Assembly (NCBI GenBank): GCA_030247855.1
Contig: JAPDRN010000142.1
Coordinates: 1-64,000 of the forward strand
DNA: 64,000 bases
Origin: Knufia peltigerae
Taxonomy: Eukaryota > Ascomycota > Eurotiomycetes > Chaetothyriales > Trichomeriaceae
Reading direction: 5' to 3'
Made by a program: the position numbers and the translations under genes. Below the pieces are notes generated by a model. It was not told the DNA's origin. It saw only the letters and a program-made list of their open reading frames with translations, and did no database searches. This document shows, piece by piece, positions 35,484-46,346 of the stretch (position 1 is the stretch's first letter; each line of letters starts with the position of its first letter).

Positions 35484-36322
35484 CTATAAATCCCATCCCC
35501 CATCCACTGGATAAATACTTCCTGTGACGAAAGAGCTCTGATCCTCTAACAAAAACACCAAAATACTTGCTACCTCTTCCGCACGTCCACGACGCTGCAT
35601 GAGGCTCCGAAATGCTGTCGTGTGTGTAGGGGGCGGTTTACCGTCCGGCCCTTTACTCGCTGCAAGCATCGGTGTGTCAACTAAGCCTCTGCGAGAGTTA
35701 ATTGATCAGTGGTGATTAGCAGCTGAGTAATAGGAGTTCGTGATTTTACTTACGGAGTAACCACGTTGACACGAATATTTCGAGGCGCGGCTTCGATCGC
35801 GGCGCATCTGGTCAATCCGATGACAGCATGTTTGCTCGAGCTATAGCCAGAGATACCTGGGAGGCCATGTATTCCCGCGTAGCTGGATACATTGACGATG
35901 CTCCCGCCGTCGCTCATAACCCCTGGTTTCAAAGCCTCGCCGAGACAGTTGAACGTTCCTTCAACGTTGACCTGGTGAATCAGTCTAAACTGAGAATTTT
36001 CGAGCTCCCATATCTTCCTCGGGCCTTGGGCATTTCCGGCAATTCCAGCAACGTGGGCTAATCCGTCGAGGTGACCGAAGTGCTTCAGGGTTTTCTCGAC
36101 AAACTCCCGCACACTTTGTCGATCAGCGACGTCGAGGTGCAAGAAGAGAGTTCGTTCTGGAGCCTGCGGTTGTCGTAGCGCTCTCGTTTCCTCTAGATGC
36201 AAAACGTCAATATCCCCAAACGAGACTTTAGCACCGCGTGATAGAAGTATTTCAGCCGTAGATCGTCCAATTCCTGATGCCGCACCTGTGACGGCAAAGA
36301 CTTTGCCTGCCAAAGAAGACAT
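35484..36322 (-). CDS. Short-chain dehydrogenase/reductase (SDR)
   Basis: Two exons (36322-35754 and 35688-35484) join in phase to about 257 residues. Motifs are the full classical set: VFAVTGAASGIGRSTAEILL, the NAD-type Asp in VSFGDIDVLHL, HLDVADRQSV, LAHVAGIAGN, SIVNVSSYAGIHG, GYSSSKHAVIGLTR with the YxxxK pair, and RVNVVTPGLVDTPML across the intron. The C-terminus SSFVTGSIYPVDGGWDL is typical. NAD specificity is suggested by the Asp after strand 2. The intron donor overlaps one copy of the TACGGAGTA motif. It lies on the same strand as and downstream of the aldehyde dehydrogenase, consistent with successive alcohol and aldehyde oxidation. Confidence 0.92.
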
Positions 36323-36963
36323 GTTGCTGTAGAAGCTCTGACATACAACGGCAGCGTTTCAAGACAGCACCGGCCTCGTTATAGGCCGGACAATGAGAAG
36401 ACAGGCAATGCATACACACAAAATCACAACGAGGTTGATCTGTTGCGCCCGGGATGACAGGACGCCAGTCACAAGTTCAAGTGACATCCAAAATACCGCG
36501 GGGGACCCCCATTTGCCTCTCGGCTCTGGGCCACTGATCCAGCGCCGCGGGCCATGGGGAGCTTGCCCATTTTCCTGGCTTGCCTAGGATCGGGAGTGCT
36601 GATCAGGAGGCGATTCCGCGCGGGACTTTTTGCGGCATAAGTCGACATTATTCTTCGGTTTGTTGCGCACTTGGGCTTAGTGACGCGTGGAGTCATCATC
36701 CTAATTTCATCTATATCCGGTCGCCGCCTGTGCACCGAGAGCCATCGCCATTATTCTTGTACAGAGCTGAATTCCTTCATGGTGAGACCATTAGTTGATC
36801 CGAATACCTGGTTAGGTTACAGATGGAATACCACGGGACATCACATGGCTAGCTAGGGCATAGTGTACTGACAGTAAACATCGAGATCGGATGAAAGAGG
36901 TAGGGAAGTCCGAAGCGGTACCCATGGATAATCTCCAAGGTCATCTTCAATCTGCTCAACTAT
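36323..36963. other. Intergenic region between ALDH and SDR genes
   Basis: This 640 bp stretch is the 3' flank of the aldehyde dehydrogenase and the promoter of the SDR. GC-rich blocks (CCGCGGGGGACCCCC, GCGCCGCGGGCC) near 36496-36552 may be regulator sites. No gene was found. Confidence 0.45.
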
Positions 36964-38505
36964 CTACAATTTGATAAAAACACTCTTCAACTCAGTCCAG
37001 TGATCTGTGGCATGTTTTGATAGCTCGCGGCCCTCACCGGACTGTTTATATCCCCCAAAAGGCATGTCCCAGAACATGATTGGTGAAGAACAGTTGATCC
37101 CAACTGTCCCTGCCTCGAACCTTTTAGCAACTCTCATCGCCCTAGTGATATCCTTGGTAAAGACTGATGCGTACAGCCCATACTCGGTGTCGTTTGCACG
37201 TTGGAGAACATCCTCTTCATCCTCAAAGGTGTTGATACAAACCACAGGCCCGAAAATTTCTTCCTTCATGACCCGCGAGTCTTCCGGAACATTTTTGATG
37301 ATTGTGGGTGCAATGTAGAATCCCTTCTCCCCCTCGCATTCCCCACCAGTAACTACTTCAAGCTTCTCGTCCTTGACATATTTAAAAAAGTTGAGGATGT
37401 GCTTAAACTGAAGGTGATCGACCTGGGGGCCTCTCATCGTCGTGGATTGTAGAGGGTCACCGGATTTGCCGATGTTCTGCATCGTAGCTTTCATAGCCAG
37501 GATGAATTGCTCAGCAATTTGAGCGTGGACGTAAACGCGACTAGAAGCAATACAGGCCTGGCCGCTGTTTGCTAAGATCGAGAAGGCAGCAGCTCCCACT
37601 GCTTGCTCCAGGTCAGCGTCCGGGAATACAATAAGTGGAGACTTTCCTCCCAGTTCGAGAGTGACATTTTTCAGGTTTGATTCGACAGACGCTTGCTTGA
37701 TAGCTTTTCCTGCGAGCGTAGAGCCTGTGAAAGAGATCTTTCGGACGTCCATGTGTCTTGCCAAAGCTTCACCTGTAGGTCGACCATACCCGTTAATAAG
37801 GTTAAAAACACCCTTTGGTAACCCAACCTCTTGACAACACTTGGCCACAACCAACGCCGATAGAGGTGCTTTCTCTGAGGCTTTGATGACAATCGTGTTG
37901 CCCGTCACGAGTGCTGGGGCAAGCTTGAAGATCACCATCGGAAGCGGAGCGTTCCATGGCGTTATCCCAGCGGTGACACCAAACGGTTGTCTGAAGCTCA
38001 TGTTGACGAAGCCAGGGGTGTTTAGAGACGTCTCTCCATGAGATTCCCATGCACGGCCAGCGAAGTATCGAAGGACGGCAACACCAGTTGGACTGATGAC
38101 TAGATTATTTAGCCAGAACGCGTTTTTGGGGGGTGGTCACTTAGATAGCTACTACTTACAATCATTGTCAGCGGGTTTCCCCATCGAAACTGCATCTAGG
38201 TAGGCGATTTCGGGGAGGCGCTTCTCGAGTGCGTCGGCCAACTTTAGAAGATAGGTACCTCTTTCGCTGGCCGGGAGCTCCGACCAGGCTGGAAAGGCTG
38301 CTTTCGCAGCTGCCACGGCAGCATTCACATCCTCGACGCCGGCCTCCCAGACAGATGTGGTCACCTCCTCTGTTGATGGGTTGACGACGTCGAACTTCTT
38401 CCCCGATCTGGCCTCGACAAACTCCCCATTGATAAAAAGTCGTCCTTCAATGGGCTGGTTGCGGAATGCCGAAAATTTATCTTCTGTTGCTTGTGATGGG
38501 CTCAT
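36964..38505 (-). CDS. NAD(P)-dependent aldehyde dehydrogenase
   Basis: Two exons (38505-38160 and 38099-36964, intron 60 bp) join in phase to about 493 residues, the standard ALDH length. It begins MSPSQATEDKFSAF with LFINGEFVEARSGKKFDVVN. The cofactor region has GVTAGITPWNAPLPMVIFKL, and KASEKAPLSA carries the conserved Lys. FTGSTLAGKAI is the GxxxxG nucleotide turn. The general base is in NVTLELGGKSP (about E264) and the catalytic thiol in NSGQACIASSR (about C298). EEIFGPVVCI, NCSSPIMFWDMPFGGYKQSG and the terminal TELKSVFIKL complete the family. No targeting peptide is seen, so it is probably cytosolic. It is divergent from the P450 gene over 460 bp. Confidence 0.95.
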
Positions 38506-38965
38506 CCTGTAAATCTTTCAGCTACTCCGTGCTTCTGACTGTATTCTGTTGCATAGGATGATCATAAAAAGCCTGGCTTATGTACTCCGAATGCAGGCAC
38601 AAAATTGAAACCACAAGCTCTACTCATCACCACAGCACTTCCCTTAGAGCGGATATGGGGAAGCCTGACCAGGCTCGGGGGATGGTTTAGTTCCCGTTCC
38701 TCAGCAAACAAATTCCGAACCGTGGCGCGGCTACCCGTGTTGAATAGGGGCCACATAATTATGACAATAATTCCACCACTTAATCGGGTGGGTCCTCCTA
38801 GATAGATATACTACATTCGGACGTCCTTGTACACAGGTATGAAAACCGTGCAAGGACACTTACTACCTACCATCAGAAGACTTGTCTCTTACAGATTTCA
38901 AGCACTGGAGTACTTGGCCTGAAGAAAGGATTGCATAGCTTGTTTCACTTCCCTATGGTGAGAGT
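38506..38965. promoter_or_regulatory. Bidirectional promoter between ALDH and P450
   Basis: The two genes face away from each other across 460 bp, so regulatory elements are shared or adjacent. TACTCCGTG and TACTCCGAA, imperfect forms of the dispersed motif, lie at 38522 and 38583. No TATA box was assigned. Confidence 0.5.
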
Positions 38966-40761
38966 ATGTCCCATGCAACAGGGGTCAATTTTCCGGACGT
39001 CATACGTCAAAATGGGCTCTACAAGGTCGGGATCCTCCTCCTGGTGGCACTATGCCTCCATTTGATAGGTCGCAGCATCTACTCTGCATTCTTCGGCCCT
39101 TTGAGCAAGTTTCCTGGCCCAAAATTGAGAGCCATCACTCAGCTACCCAGATGCTGGATGATCCTGACCGGGAGAGACGCCCTTGATACCGTCGCTCTTC
39201 ACAAAAAGTACGGAAATGCAGTGAGACTAGGCCCGGCCACCTTGTCCTTCGTCGGCACACCAGAGCATTGGAGAGACATCTACGGGTTCAAGGGGAATGG
39301 CCAACTGGAGAACCCGAAGGATCCGCAGTTCTTCGAGAATCCCAAGAACGGCCAGGCGAATCTAATCTACACCTCACAGGCGGACCATCAGCGACAACGG
39401 AGGGTCATATCGCACGCCTTCGCCGATAAATCCCTCAGGCAGCAAGAGCAGTTGTTGAAGTCTTGGGCCGACAAGCTAAGGACGTTCTTGAGGCAGAAGA
39501 TTGAGGCCGGGGAGACCATTGACATGGTGCGCGCGTACAACTACACGACGTTTGATGTGATGGGTATGTAAAATATGTACATGGTGGCAAAGGGAGGAGA
39601 AATAGACTGACAAGCTTTTTGTTTCCAGCGGACCTGACCTTTGCTGAGCCGCTTTACATGCTCGACAAGTCCGAATACGTCCCATGGGTCGAGACGATTT
39701 TCAAAGCCATCAGGATATCCACCCGGATCCGGGCGATCAAGTCGTTGGGAAAGTCTATCGGGGCCTTCATCAACATCCTTTTCATGCGGATACCGTCCAT
39801 CAACAAGAGGAGGCTGGAGCATTGGGGTTATACCGCCAAACGGGTTGACAAACGGCTTGCCCAGACTCCTGTCCGGCCTGACCTGTGGACACGCATACTT
39901 GAATCGGGGGGAGATCCTCACGCGCCAGAGTCCAGCTTCCCAATCGGCGAACACCACGCAATCGCCGCCATATTCATGATTGGGGGTACTGAAACGACCG
40001 CGACTTGTAAGTCTCACCTCCTCTGCGAAACCTCGCCAGGAAAAAATTATGCTAAAAAAAGGTTCCTCCTATTAAGCGCTATCCGGAACAACCTACTACC
40101 TCCTACGGAATCCAGAATGGATGGAGAAGTTGAAGACTGAGCTTCGAGGCCGGTTCAAAAGTCTCGAAGACATTCAATTCGACCAGCTAACCAAACTGCC
40201 GATTCTGACCGCATGTCTCAAAGAAGGGCTGCGTATGTACCCGCCGGTTCCAATAGGATTTCCTCGGGCGGCATCCAGCAACTGCATGATTCAGGACCGG
40301 TTTGTCCCAGAAGGTACATCGATATGTGTCTCGCAACTTGCCACGTACAGATCAGAGAGCCTCTTCAAGCATGCAGATGAGTTCCGACCTGAGCGTTGGC
40401 TGGGTGACCCAGAGTTCGCCGGCGATGTCCTCACCGCCCTGGAGCCATTCTCCGTTGGCCCGAGAAACTGCGTGGGAAAGGTACGTGTGAACCAGGACAT
40501 TAGAAACGTGGACGAGCCCTCTCAATTGACGTCCATTGGGAACAGAATCTTGCTTGGCATGAGCTCCGACTACTCCTTACTACTGTATTGGTCCATTTTG
40601 ACCTGGAACTCTGTCCTGAATCTAAAGACTGGAACAACCAGAAGGTAGACATCTCCCTTCATGACCCTGATTTTGATGATGAGGATGGCTGACACGATTA
40701 GGTGTTTACCCTTTGGGATAAGCCGCCCTTGGTCTGCAAGGTGAAACGGGCTGGCGCATAG
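38966..40761 (+). CDS. Cytochrome P450 monooxygenase
   Basis: Five exons join in phase (38966-39563, 39629-40006, 40077-40480, 40546-40644, 40702-40761) to about 512 residues. An N-terminal membrane anchor (KVGILLLVALCLHLIG) precedes the Pro-rich FFGPLSKFPGPKLRAITQ. The C-helix W/R region is QADHQRQRRVISHAFADKSL, the I-helix oxygen-binding motif MIGGTETTAT, the K-helix ExxR in LKEGLRMYPPV, the PERW motif in FRPERWLGDP and the haem loop FSVGPRNCVGK with the ligand at about C457. The C-terminus KPPLVCKVKRAGA ends the fold. Sequence style is close to microsomal fungal P450s of the isotrichodermin C-15 hydroxylase/pisatin demethylase-like assemblage. It would supply the first oxidation in the proposed pathway; substrate unknown. 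Confidence 0.94.
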
Positions 40762-41024
40762 TACGCGGAAGCTGGGCATGGCTGAAACTGAATCCTCTGG
40801 GCCATTGATCATTTGTCGTGTTGATATCTCCCATTAGCATGAGAATAAGTCAATCGACTCTGAACCTCATTGGTCTCGTTGTCGAAAGAATATGTAATTC
40901 GGGCACCTGAGACTCCTCCGAGCTTTGAGAGATTTCGAGACCCTACCATTCTGTTCAATATTACCCGTGCGGAAGACAATAAGGAGTTGACCTGGACAAT
41001 TGAGTTTCTAGGCCGATTGCGAGG
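40762..41024. other. Intergenic, 3' flank of P450
   Basis: Short frames on both strands (for example VIRAPETPPSFERFRDPT on the plus strand) look vaguely protein-like but are interrupted. They may belong to the degenerate segment that follows. Confidence 0.3.
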
Positions 41025-41866
41025 TTGACCTATTACTTTGTTGGCTTCAGGTTCACCATACAACAATATAGAAGGACGATACCTTGCGGGAAAACAGTCG
41101 TGAACGCGTTGAAAGCATGGTACCAATTCCTGTGCGACAAAGCTTTGAAGACAATTGCAAGAAGCACACCATGCAAGTGCCGCTTGCCAGATACCAAGAT
41201 TCTCCTAGAGATTTGTCGAGTGCTAGTACGGCACTATTGCCCGGACTTGAAGCTCAACCATCCCCCAGAAGAGATTGAACAAGAGGGATACCAGGATATT
41301 CATGAAGAGTCGATGGTCGAACCTTGTGCCGTTCAAAAACTTCTTCTTCCACTTGATCGCTGCGAGATACTGATGATAAATTGTATCGAGCAGATTCACT
41401 GTATTGATGCCCGTTTCCGGAAACCACTAAGGAAAGAGAATACATGGTTTGATTGGCGTCCTGTTAGTCAAGCTCCTTGTCCCGCACAAGAGATACTGTG
41501 CACATCGTCAACCGGTCTGTGGATGGACCTTGGTGAACGTCAGACATTTCTTCTGGAGCCATATTCCTCAGCTTTGTGGGCATTCGGAGGGGCGTCTGGT
41601 TAGACATCCCACAGAGATACCAGGGTCGACCGAATCTCTCTCAGGAAAACCTTTCAGGAGACTCGGGTATGTATGCATACACACTGAGGAAAATTCGTGA
41701 CGCCTTTACTCTGAGTGAGTACCTGGAACCTCTGCGCATGCGGAGGAATCCAGAGATTAGGACGCATTTCACCGACTATAATAAGTATTCTGAGTTTGAG
41801 GCCTCGCGGCCACGCTCTCCTGTGCCTGCGTTCACTCTCTGCCGTGAACTTTTATTGAGTGGTTGA
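41025..41866 (+). pseudogene. Possible degenerate gene of unknown family
   Basis: Open stretches in more than one plus-strand frame have ordinary amino-acid composition but do not join by good splice sites. Examples are WYQFLCDKALKTIARSTPCK and RKPLRKENTWFDWRPVSQAP in one frame and LRKIRDAFTLSEYLEPLRMR with IRTHFTDYNKYSEFEASRP in another. The last frame ends at 41866. I do not recognise the family. It could be a decayed gene beside the catabolic group, a real gene with unusual introns, or chance. Confidence 0.25.
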
Positions 41867-42906
41867 AACCCGTTGCGGTTTGCCTACGGAGTACATACGG
41901 AGTAGAGTATTGACTCTGAAAATGACAGATAACGTGACTTTGGGTAACGTGACTTAGGTAATGTGACCCCGTTCGCTGACGAGTCCTCAGATCCTTGCTT
42001 GATACATGGAGGAGAATCTACTCGTACACGAGCTACCGAGTATAGAAAAGGCTTTAGCGATGAAAATAGGTCCTTGAGAAAATAGTGATCTACGGAGAGT
42101 AAGGGATCAGATGGGTTCGTATTCGTATGTGTTTGTCTCGCCACGAACAAATCACGTCTTCGTACGGAGTAACTCCCCGAAGAATCCGTAAGAATGGGTA
42201 AACATTGCCATGGCCACGCGTCTGGTACACCGCAGCGTCAAGAATATAATAAGTCATTGTTAAGACCGAGAGTGCTGTTGGTGTCTTTTGTGTGGCGGGT
42301 TTGTCCTCTCGGGGTCCCCATGACACGGACTACAATACCCTCGCTCTTTTTTCTGTCTGGAGAACTCGTTGTGCACTAGCTGGAGTTGGGGCTGGGGAGC
42401 GGGCTTGGGTCACACCCCCCTCCTGTAAGGAAAAACCCATCCCACCCCAGCCGAGCCACCTAAACTGACTTAGTACAAGTCACTAACGTCGCCCAGTGTG
42501 GCCTTGCTGTGTCGCCGGTGACGCTATTCTTGGGGTTCAAGGTCCTACGTACATTACAGTGAAAATGCCGAGCAGGCCGGGGCTGGGATGCCTCACGACT
42601 ACTTACCAACTACGTACATCACAAGCTTCGTCTTGCTTTTTATCATTTTGCCCCGTACAAGCCTGAGGCTCTCAACGTTATCTAGGTATAGGTCAATCGA
42701 ACGGATTCATCGACTTCATCGAGTGTGCGCTACACCGCAATCGCAATTTGTCAAAGAATCGAACCGCAAAGCTCCAGCTCGGCTCGTACGAGTCTTGGTG
42801 GAACTCGTCTCACGCGACAACCCAGGTCGGCAGCTGGACCTCGAATTCACAATTCCTCCAAGTTCTCTAGTCCTCTTTTTCGAATATCAAAAATCAACAA
42901 AAGATC
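41867..42906. other. Intergenic region with clustered TACGGAGTA motifs
   Basis: No gene is supported. TACGGAGTA occurs twice at 41885-41904, 11 bp apart, and again at 42163. GTAACGTGACTT/GTAATGTGAC repeats sit at 41931-41968. A pyrimidine-rich leader precedes the downstream start at 42907. Confidence 0.5.
41885..41904. repeat. Tandem pair of the dispersed TACGGAGTA motif
   Basis: Two exact copies start at 41885 and 41896 (11 bp period, close to one helical turn). Other exact copies on either strand start at 18439, 27895, 30071, 35751, 42163, 46826, 47001, 47482, 54589, 57206 and 60402. Confidence 0.75.
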
Positions 42907-43779
42907 ATGGGTTGTGGTCAATCCAGCTTCAAAGGCGACGATTTACCGGATCTCAACAGCCAACCTGTCGAGAGACCGATCAAAAAAGTCCAAACAAACT
43001 TTTCAGACGTCAATTACGATCAGGATTCCCAACAGAGGCGTATGACGGAGTACGCGCCGAACGAGACGCCTCGACAATACCCGCCGGTGCAGGAACAGGA
43101 CGGTGAAGATGCGAATCAGGATCTCGATCCCACAGCCGGATCGTCTCGACCACTAGGTTCTGGAGCTTTCGGTGGCGGTAGTAGCGGGATTGATGACGGG
43201 CTCGCCGCAGGTCTGGGGGTCAGAGATGCGTCCTATCCCCATCAAACGTCAGGAATGGACCTGATCAATCCGAACAACAATCATGCTGGAGGATCCGGTC
43301 ATGATCCAGCCGACCAAAACGCACTAAAGCCATATCAAACGTTTGACGGGACTGATTGGGACAATGATAATTTTCAAAATCAGATCCCAAACCAACACCA
43401 AAACCATGGCAATCACGATCATCACGATCAGACAAGCAACCTAAATGGCTACGACCCTACTTCGCGTCAAGCCAAACGTGACTTTGCCAAAGAAAATGAT
43501 CCTGCGAGACATGACCATTTTCAGGGAGGCAGCCACGGGATCGGCGAAGACGCCGCCCAAGACCAACAACAGCAAAAAGGTTCGTGGTTGGGCCAGAGAT
43601 ACGCCAACTACCAGGCTTCCAAGGCAGGGCCCGGGGTCAACGACGAGGATCTGAGACGGTACACTGGCAAAGACCGCGCCGAGTTCGACGAATGGGCCGA
43701 AACGCAACCCGGAGTTGGCGCGCGACAACCGGCGAACGATGCCGGATACGCAGGTGGTGGAGGGGGCTTCGTCAGTTAA
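42907..43779 (+). CDS. Putatively N-myristoylated, Asn/Gln/His-rich conserved hypothetical protein
   Basis: A single exon encodes 290 residues starting MGCGQSSFKGDDLPDLNSQP. Gly2 followed by Cys3 and Ser6 is a good N-myristoylation plus palmitoylation signal, predicting attachment to membranes. The body is hydrophilic and disordered in appearance, with NQIPNQHQNHGNHDHHDQ near residue 165 and Gly-rich segments (LGSGAFGGGSSGIDDGLAAG). A more ordered charged C-terminal part follows (KGSWLGQRYANYQASKAG, LRRYTGKDRAEFDEWAETQP) and the protein ends GGGGGFVS. Short MGCG-type acidic proteins are common in Pezizomycotina but their role is not known to me. The start has a good context (AAAGATC before ATG) and a long leader. 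Confidence 0.8.
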   Translation: MGCGQSSFKGDDLPDLNSQPVERPIKKVQTNFSDVNYDQDSQQRRMTEYAPNETPRQYPPVQEQDGEDANQDLDPTAGSSRPLGSGAFGGGSSGIDDGLAAGLGVRDASYPHQTSGMDLINPNNNHAGGSGHDPADQNALKPYQTFDGTDWDNDNFQNQIPNQHQNHGNHDHHDQTSNLNGYDPTSRQAKRDFAKENDPARHDHFQGGSHGIGEDAAQDQQQQKGSWLGQRYANYQASKAGPGVNDEDLRRYTGKDRAEFDEWAETQPGVGARQPANDAGYAGGGGGFVS

Positions 43780-45181
43780 AGAGCCCTTGAATTATCGATT
43801 GGAACTCGTGCGGCCCCCCTTGGTTCAAAGTTCACCTGGGACGGACTGCTTTGCCTCGGGGGCTGGGTCTGCCTGAGTGCGTGTTACCGACTGCTGTATC
43901 ATTTTGATCCGTTGTTGTTCGATCTGTTCGGGTCAGATCAGGTCAGATCAGGTATAGCCAACGCATAAAGGGCAAACGGTGTGATAGATGAAAGCGAGGG
44001 CTTCGCCTGCCCTCGTCATTTCTCACTGCTGCAGCAAGAGCTGTCAGTTTGGTGGGTAAGAAAAAATTGTTTGCGCTGGAACCGAAATGGAACATGTCAC
44101 CGAGGGTTGGGCAAGAAATAGTAAAAATCAGGAGAAAAAGAACGAAAATACCGCAAGCCGAGAATGGAACAAGGTCATCTAAATCGAGGAGAGAGGACTC
44201 ACACAACAAACTTACACGGGGCCCCTCCGTCGGTCGGCACAACAGATCACGATACCCTCTACACACTCGAGGTCTGATCGTGAGGTGCTACACAGGGGTT
44301 GGTAATAATTCGATCGTGCCCTGTGGTTGTTACCATGTTGGAAGGACGAAAGATGCAAGGGATAGGGTCTCTGAGGCCATTCCGAGTGTCACACTTTGGA
44401 AGATGGGAGAAATCGCAAAATCTTGGGAAAAAGGTATGGAGTACAGCGTACGGAGATCGCAGTATTCGTAGGGACAGGCTCACAAACACCACAAACCAAC
44501 ATCAATTCTTCCTGTATAGCATGCATGTCGGGTCATCTGAGATATTCATATGGAACAGTCGGGTTGGATGTAAACGTGCATGGATACTGTATTCAATCAT
44601 CTTTAAACTTATATTCATGTTCTAACTTTTTCATGGCACAGCTTCATCAAAGAACGACCAGGTGTGATCATTCTGGTCCACTTCCGAGTTGAAAATCAAA
44701 CATTCCTCAAATGCTCCTCAACCACTTCAGGTCATATCATAATACTCGTATACCGACTAAGCACCCGGAAGCTTGTCCACAGGTATCTTCGTGGGAATTC
44801 TTTTGCCCTCCTCGAGGCTTCGGATCCACCGATCCGATATACCCGGCACCACCACTTTCAACTGAAATCATCACAGAACTCCCGACTCCACGCAGCGGTA
44901 GCACTTTGGTATATAGAACCCATGTTTCTTGCTTGCCGCGCCAAAGTTCAAACCATTGATCGTCCAATCCGACCGACAAGAAGCGACGCCGGAAGGGCCT
45001 CCCCGTCGACACTGTAGGGAGTTTTTCTGGCAAGTGTCTGGTCGTGATTTCTTCATCGGTGGGTTCTAGTTCCAGTTCACTTGACATGTTTGTCTGGGAA
45101 TTCGAGAATTCGAAGCCAAGCTCAGTCAGGCTGTGGCGGTATGATTGTTGTGCACAAGTTGCTGCCTTTGTGGCAGAGGTT
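43780..45181. other. Intergenic region, one uncertain minus-strand frame
   Basis: The two flanking genes converge on this 1.4 kb. A minus-strand frame around 44737-45087 starting MSSELELEPTDEEITTRHLP contains LPTVSTGRPFRRRFLSVGLD and DDQWFELWRGKQETWVLYTK and may be a small protein, but I recognise no family. A direct repeat GGTCAGATCA lies at 43932-43951. No other features. Confidence 0.35.
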
Positions 45182-46346
45182 TCAACTTGCGGAGGCGGTG
45201 ATTTCTTTGCTCTTGCCTTTCTCATTGTCTTGAGGCTGTGAAAGGGATGTACTCGAACCTCGGTGATCATCGGCATAGAGATGATTCTGCTCAATATATT
45301 CGACGACCGGTGCGGGAATGAGATATTGTACGCTCATGCCTCGCTTCAGGAATAGTCTGATCTTGGTGCTACTTACGTCGTTTTGGATGAGCTGTTGAAT
45401 AACATGAATATTGTCGCGATAGTTCTGTAAACTGGCCAAGGCCTCATCGATGTCTGTTCCAGATCGTTCGATGATGAATGTTCCGTAGCGTCCGAGGATG
45501 TGGTCCAAGTCCTGCTCGCTCCAGACTCCCGGAGTAGACATGGTTTGTATAAGATCGGCTCCAGCAAGCAGAGCTATCCGTACAGGCTTGCGAATACCGT
45601 CTCCTGCGTCGATGCCCTTTCGAGCAATGTTTATTTCCTGCTCAAAGTGATCCAAAACTTTGGCAGTGGGCTGATATTCCTTCTGTTCGGCTTCCCAGGT
45701 ATCGACCATGAGCCACGTGGAGGCCTTATCGATGGCGAGTTGACACATCGCGACTCTGTATCCAATTAGCCACATGATTTTTCTGGTCATTGATATATGG
45801 AACTCACCGGTGCTCGGCAGGCGCAAGGCCTTGTTTCTTATATGCGTCAGATACAGGCGACAGATAGCCACCAATCATTTCAAATTCGGTGTTATGTTTG
45901 ACATAATCTGCAGCCATGACGAACATGCGAAGGTGTAAAAATGTGATGGGCGAAAAAGAACCGCAGGCGACAAGAAGAAGAGGGGTTTTGGATGGGTCAT
46001 CCATCTTCTTCTTGAGGCGAGAGTCTGGAAAGCGGTACTCGTCCATTTTGTCGCCGTCGCCGATGATGGCTTGGAGGGCAGTCGCTCTTCTTTGGGGTGG
46101 CGTAATTATATTCTTTTTCGGCCACCAGCGAGGTGGTGAAGAGGTAGATGGCGGGATGAGAGGAGGACGGTTTGGTGTGGATTTGTCAGAGAAGGCTCTT
46201 GTACGGATTATGAGGGTGGATGAACCGGCAGGCGGGGCACCTGAGGCTGACCAAGTGAGGCTATGGCACCTCACAAATGGTCGCTGAGTCAAGGACACAA
46301 TCGTGGAAGGTGTCGAATAGAGAAAATGTGAAGGACGAGTCAGCAT
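45182..46346 (-). CDS. NMA1: Nicotinamide/nicotinate-nucleotide adenylyltransferase with N-terminal extension
   Basis: Two exons (46346-45808 and 45755-45182, intron 52 bp) join in phase to about 370 residues. The nucleotidyltransferase fold is clear: LLLVACGSFSPITFLHLRMF with the GxFxPxTxxHL motif, FEMIGGYLSPVSDAYKKQGL, RVAMCQLAIDKASTWLMVDT, LLAGADLIQTMSTPGVW, YGTFIIERSGTDIDEAL, and the SxTxxR motif in NDVSSTKIRLFLKRGMS. It makes NAD or deamido-NAD from the mononucleotide and ATP. From the first in-frame ATG there is a preceding stretch of about 100 residues (MLTRPSHFLYSTPSTIVSLT, RTRAFSDKSTPNRPPLIPP) that is Arg/Ser-rich and resembles a mitochondrial presequence. An internal ATG (MDEYRFPDSR) would give a cytosolic/nuclear form of usual length. 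The C-terminus is a charged low-complexity tail. Confidence 0.93.
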
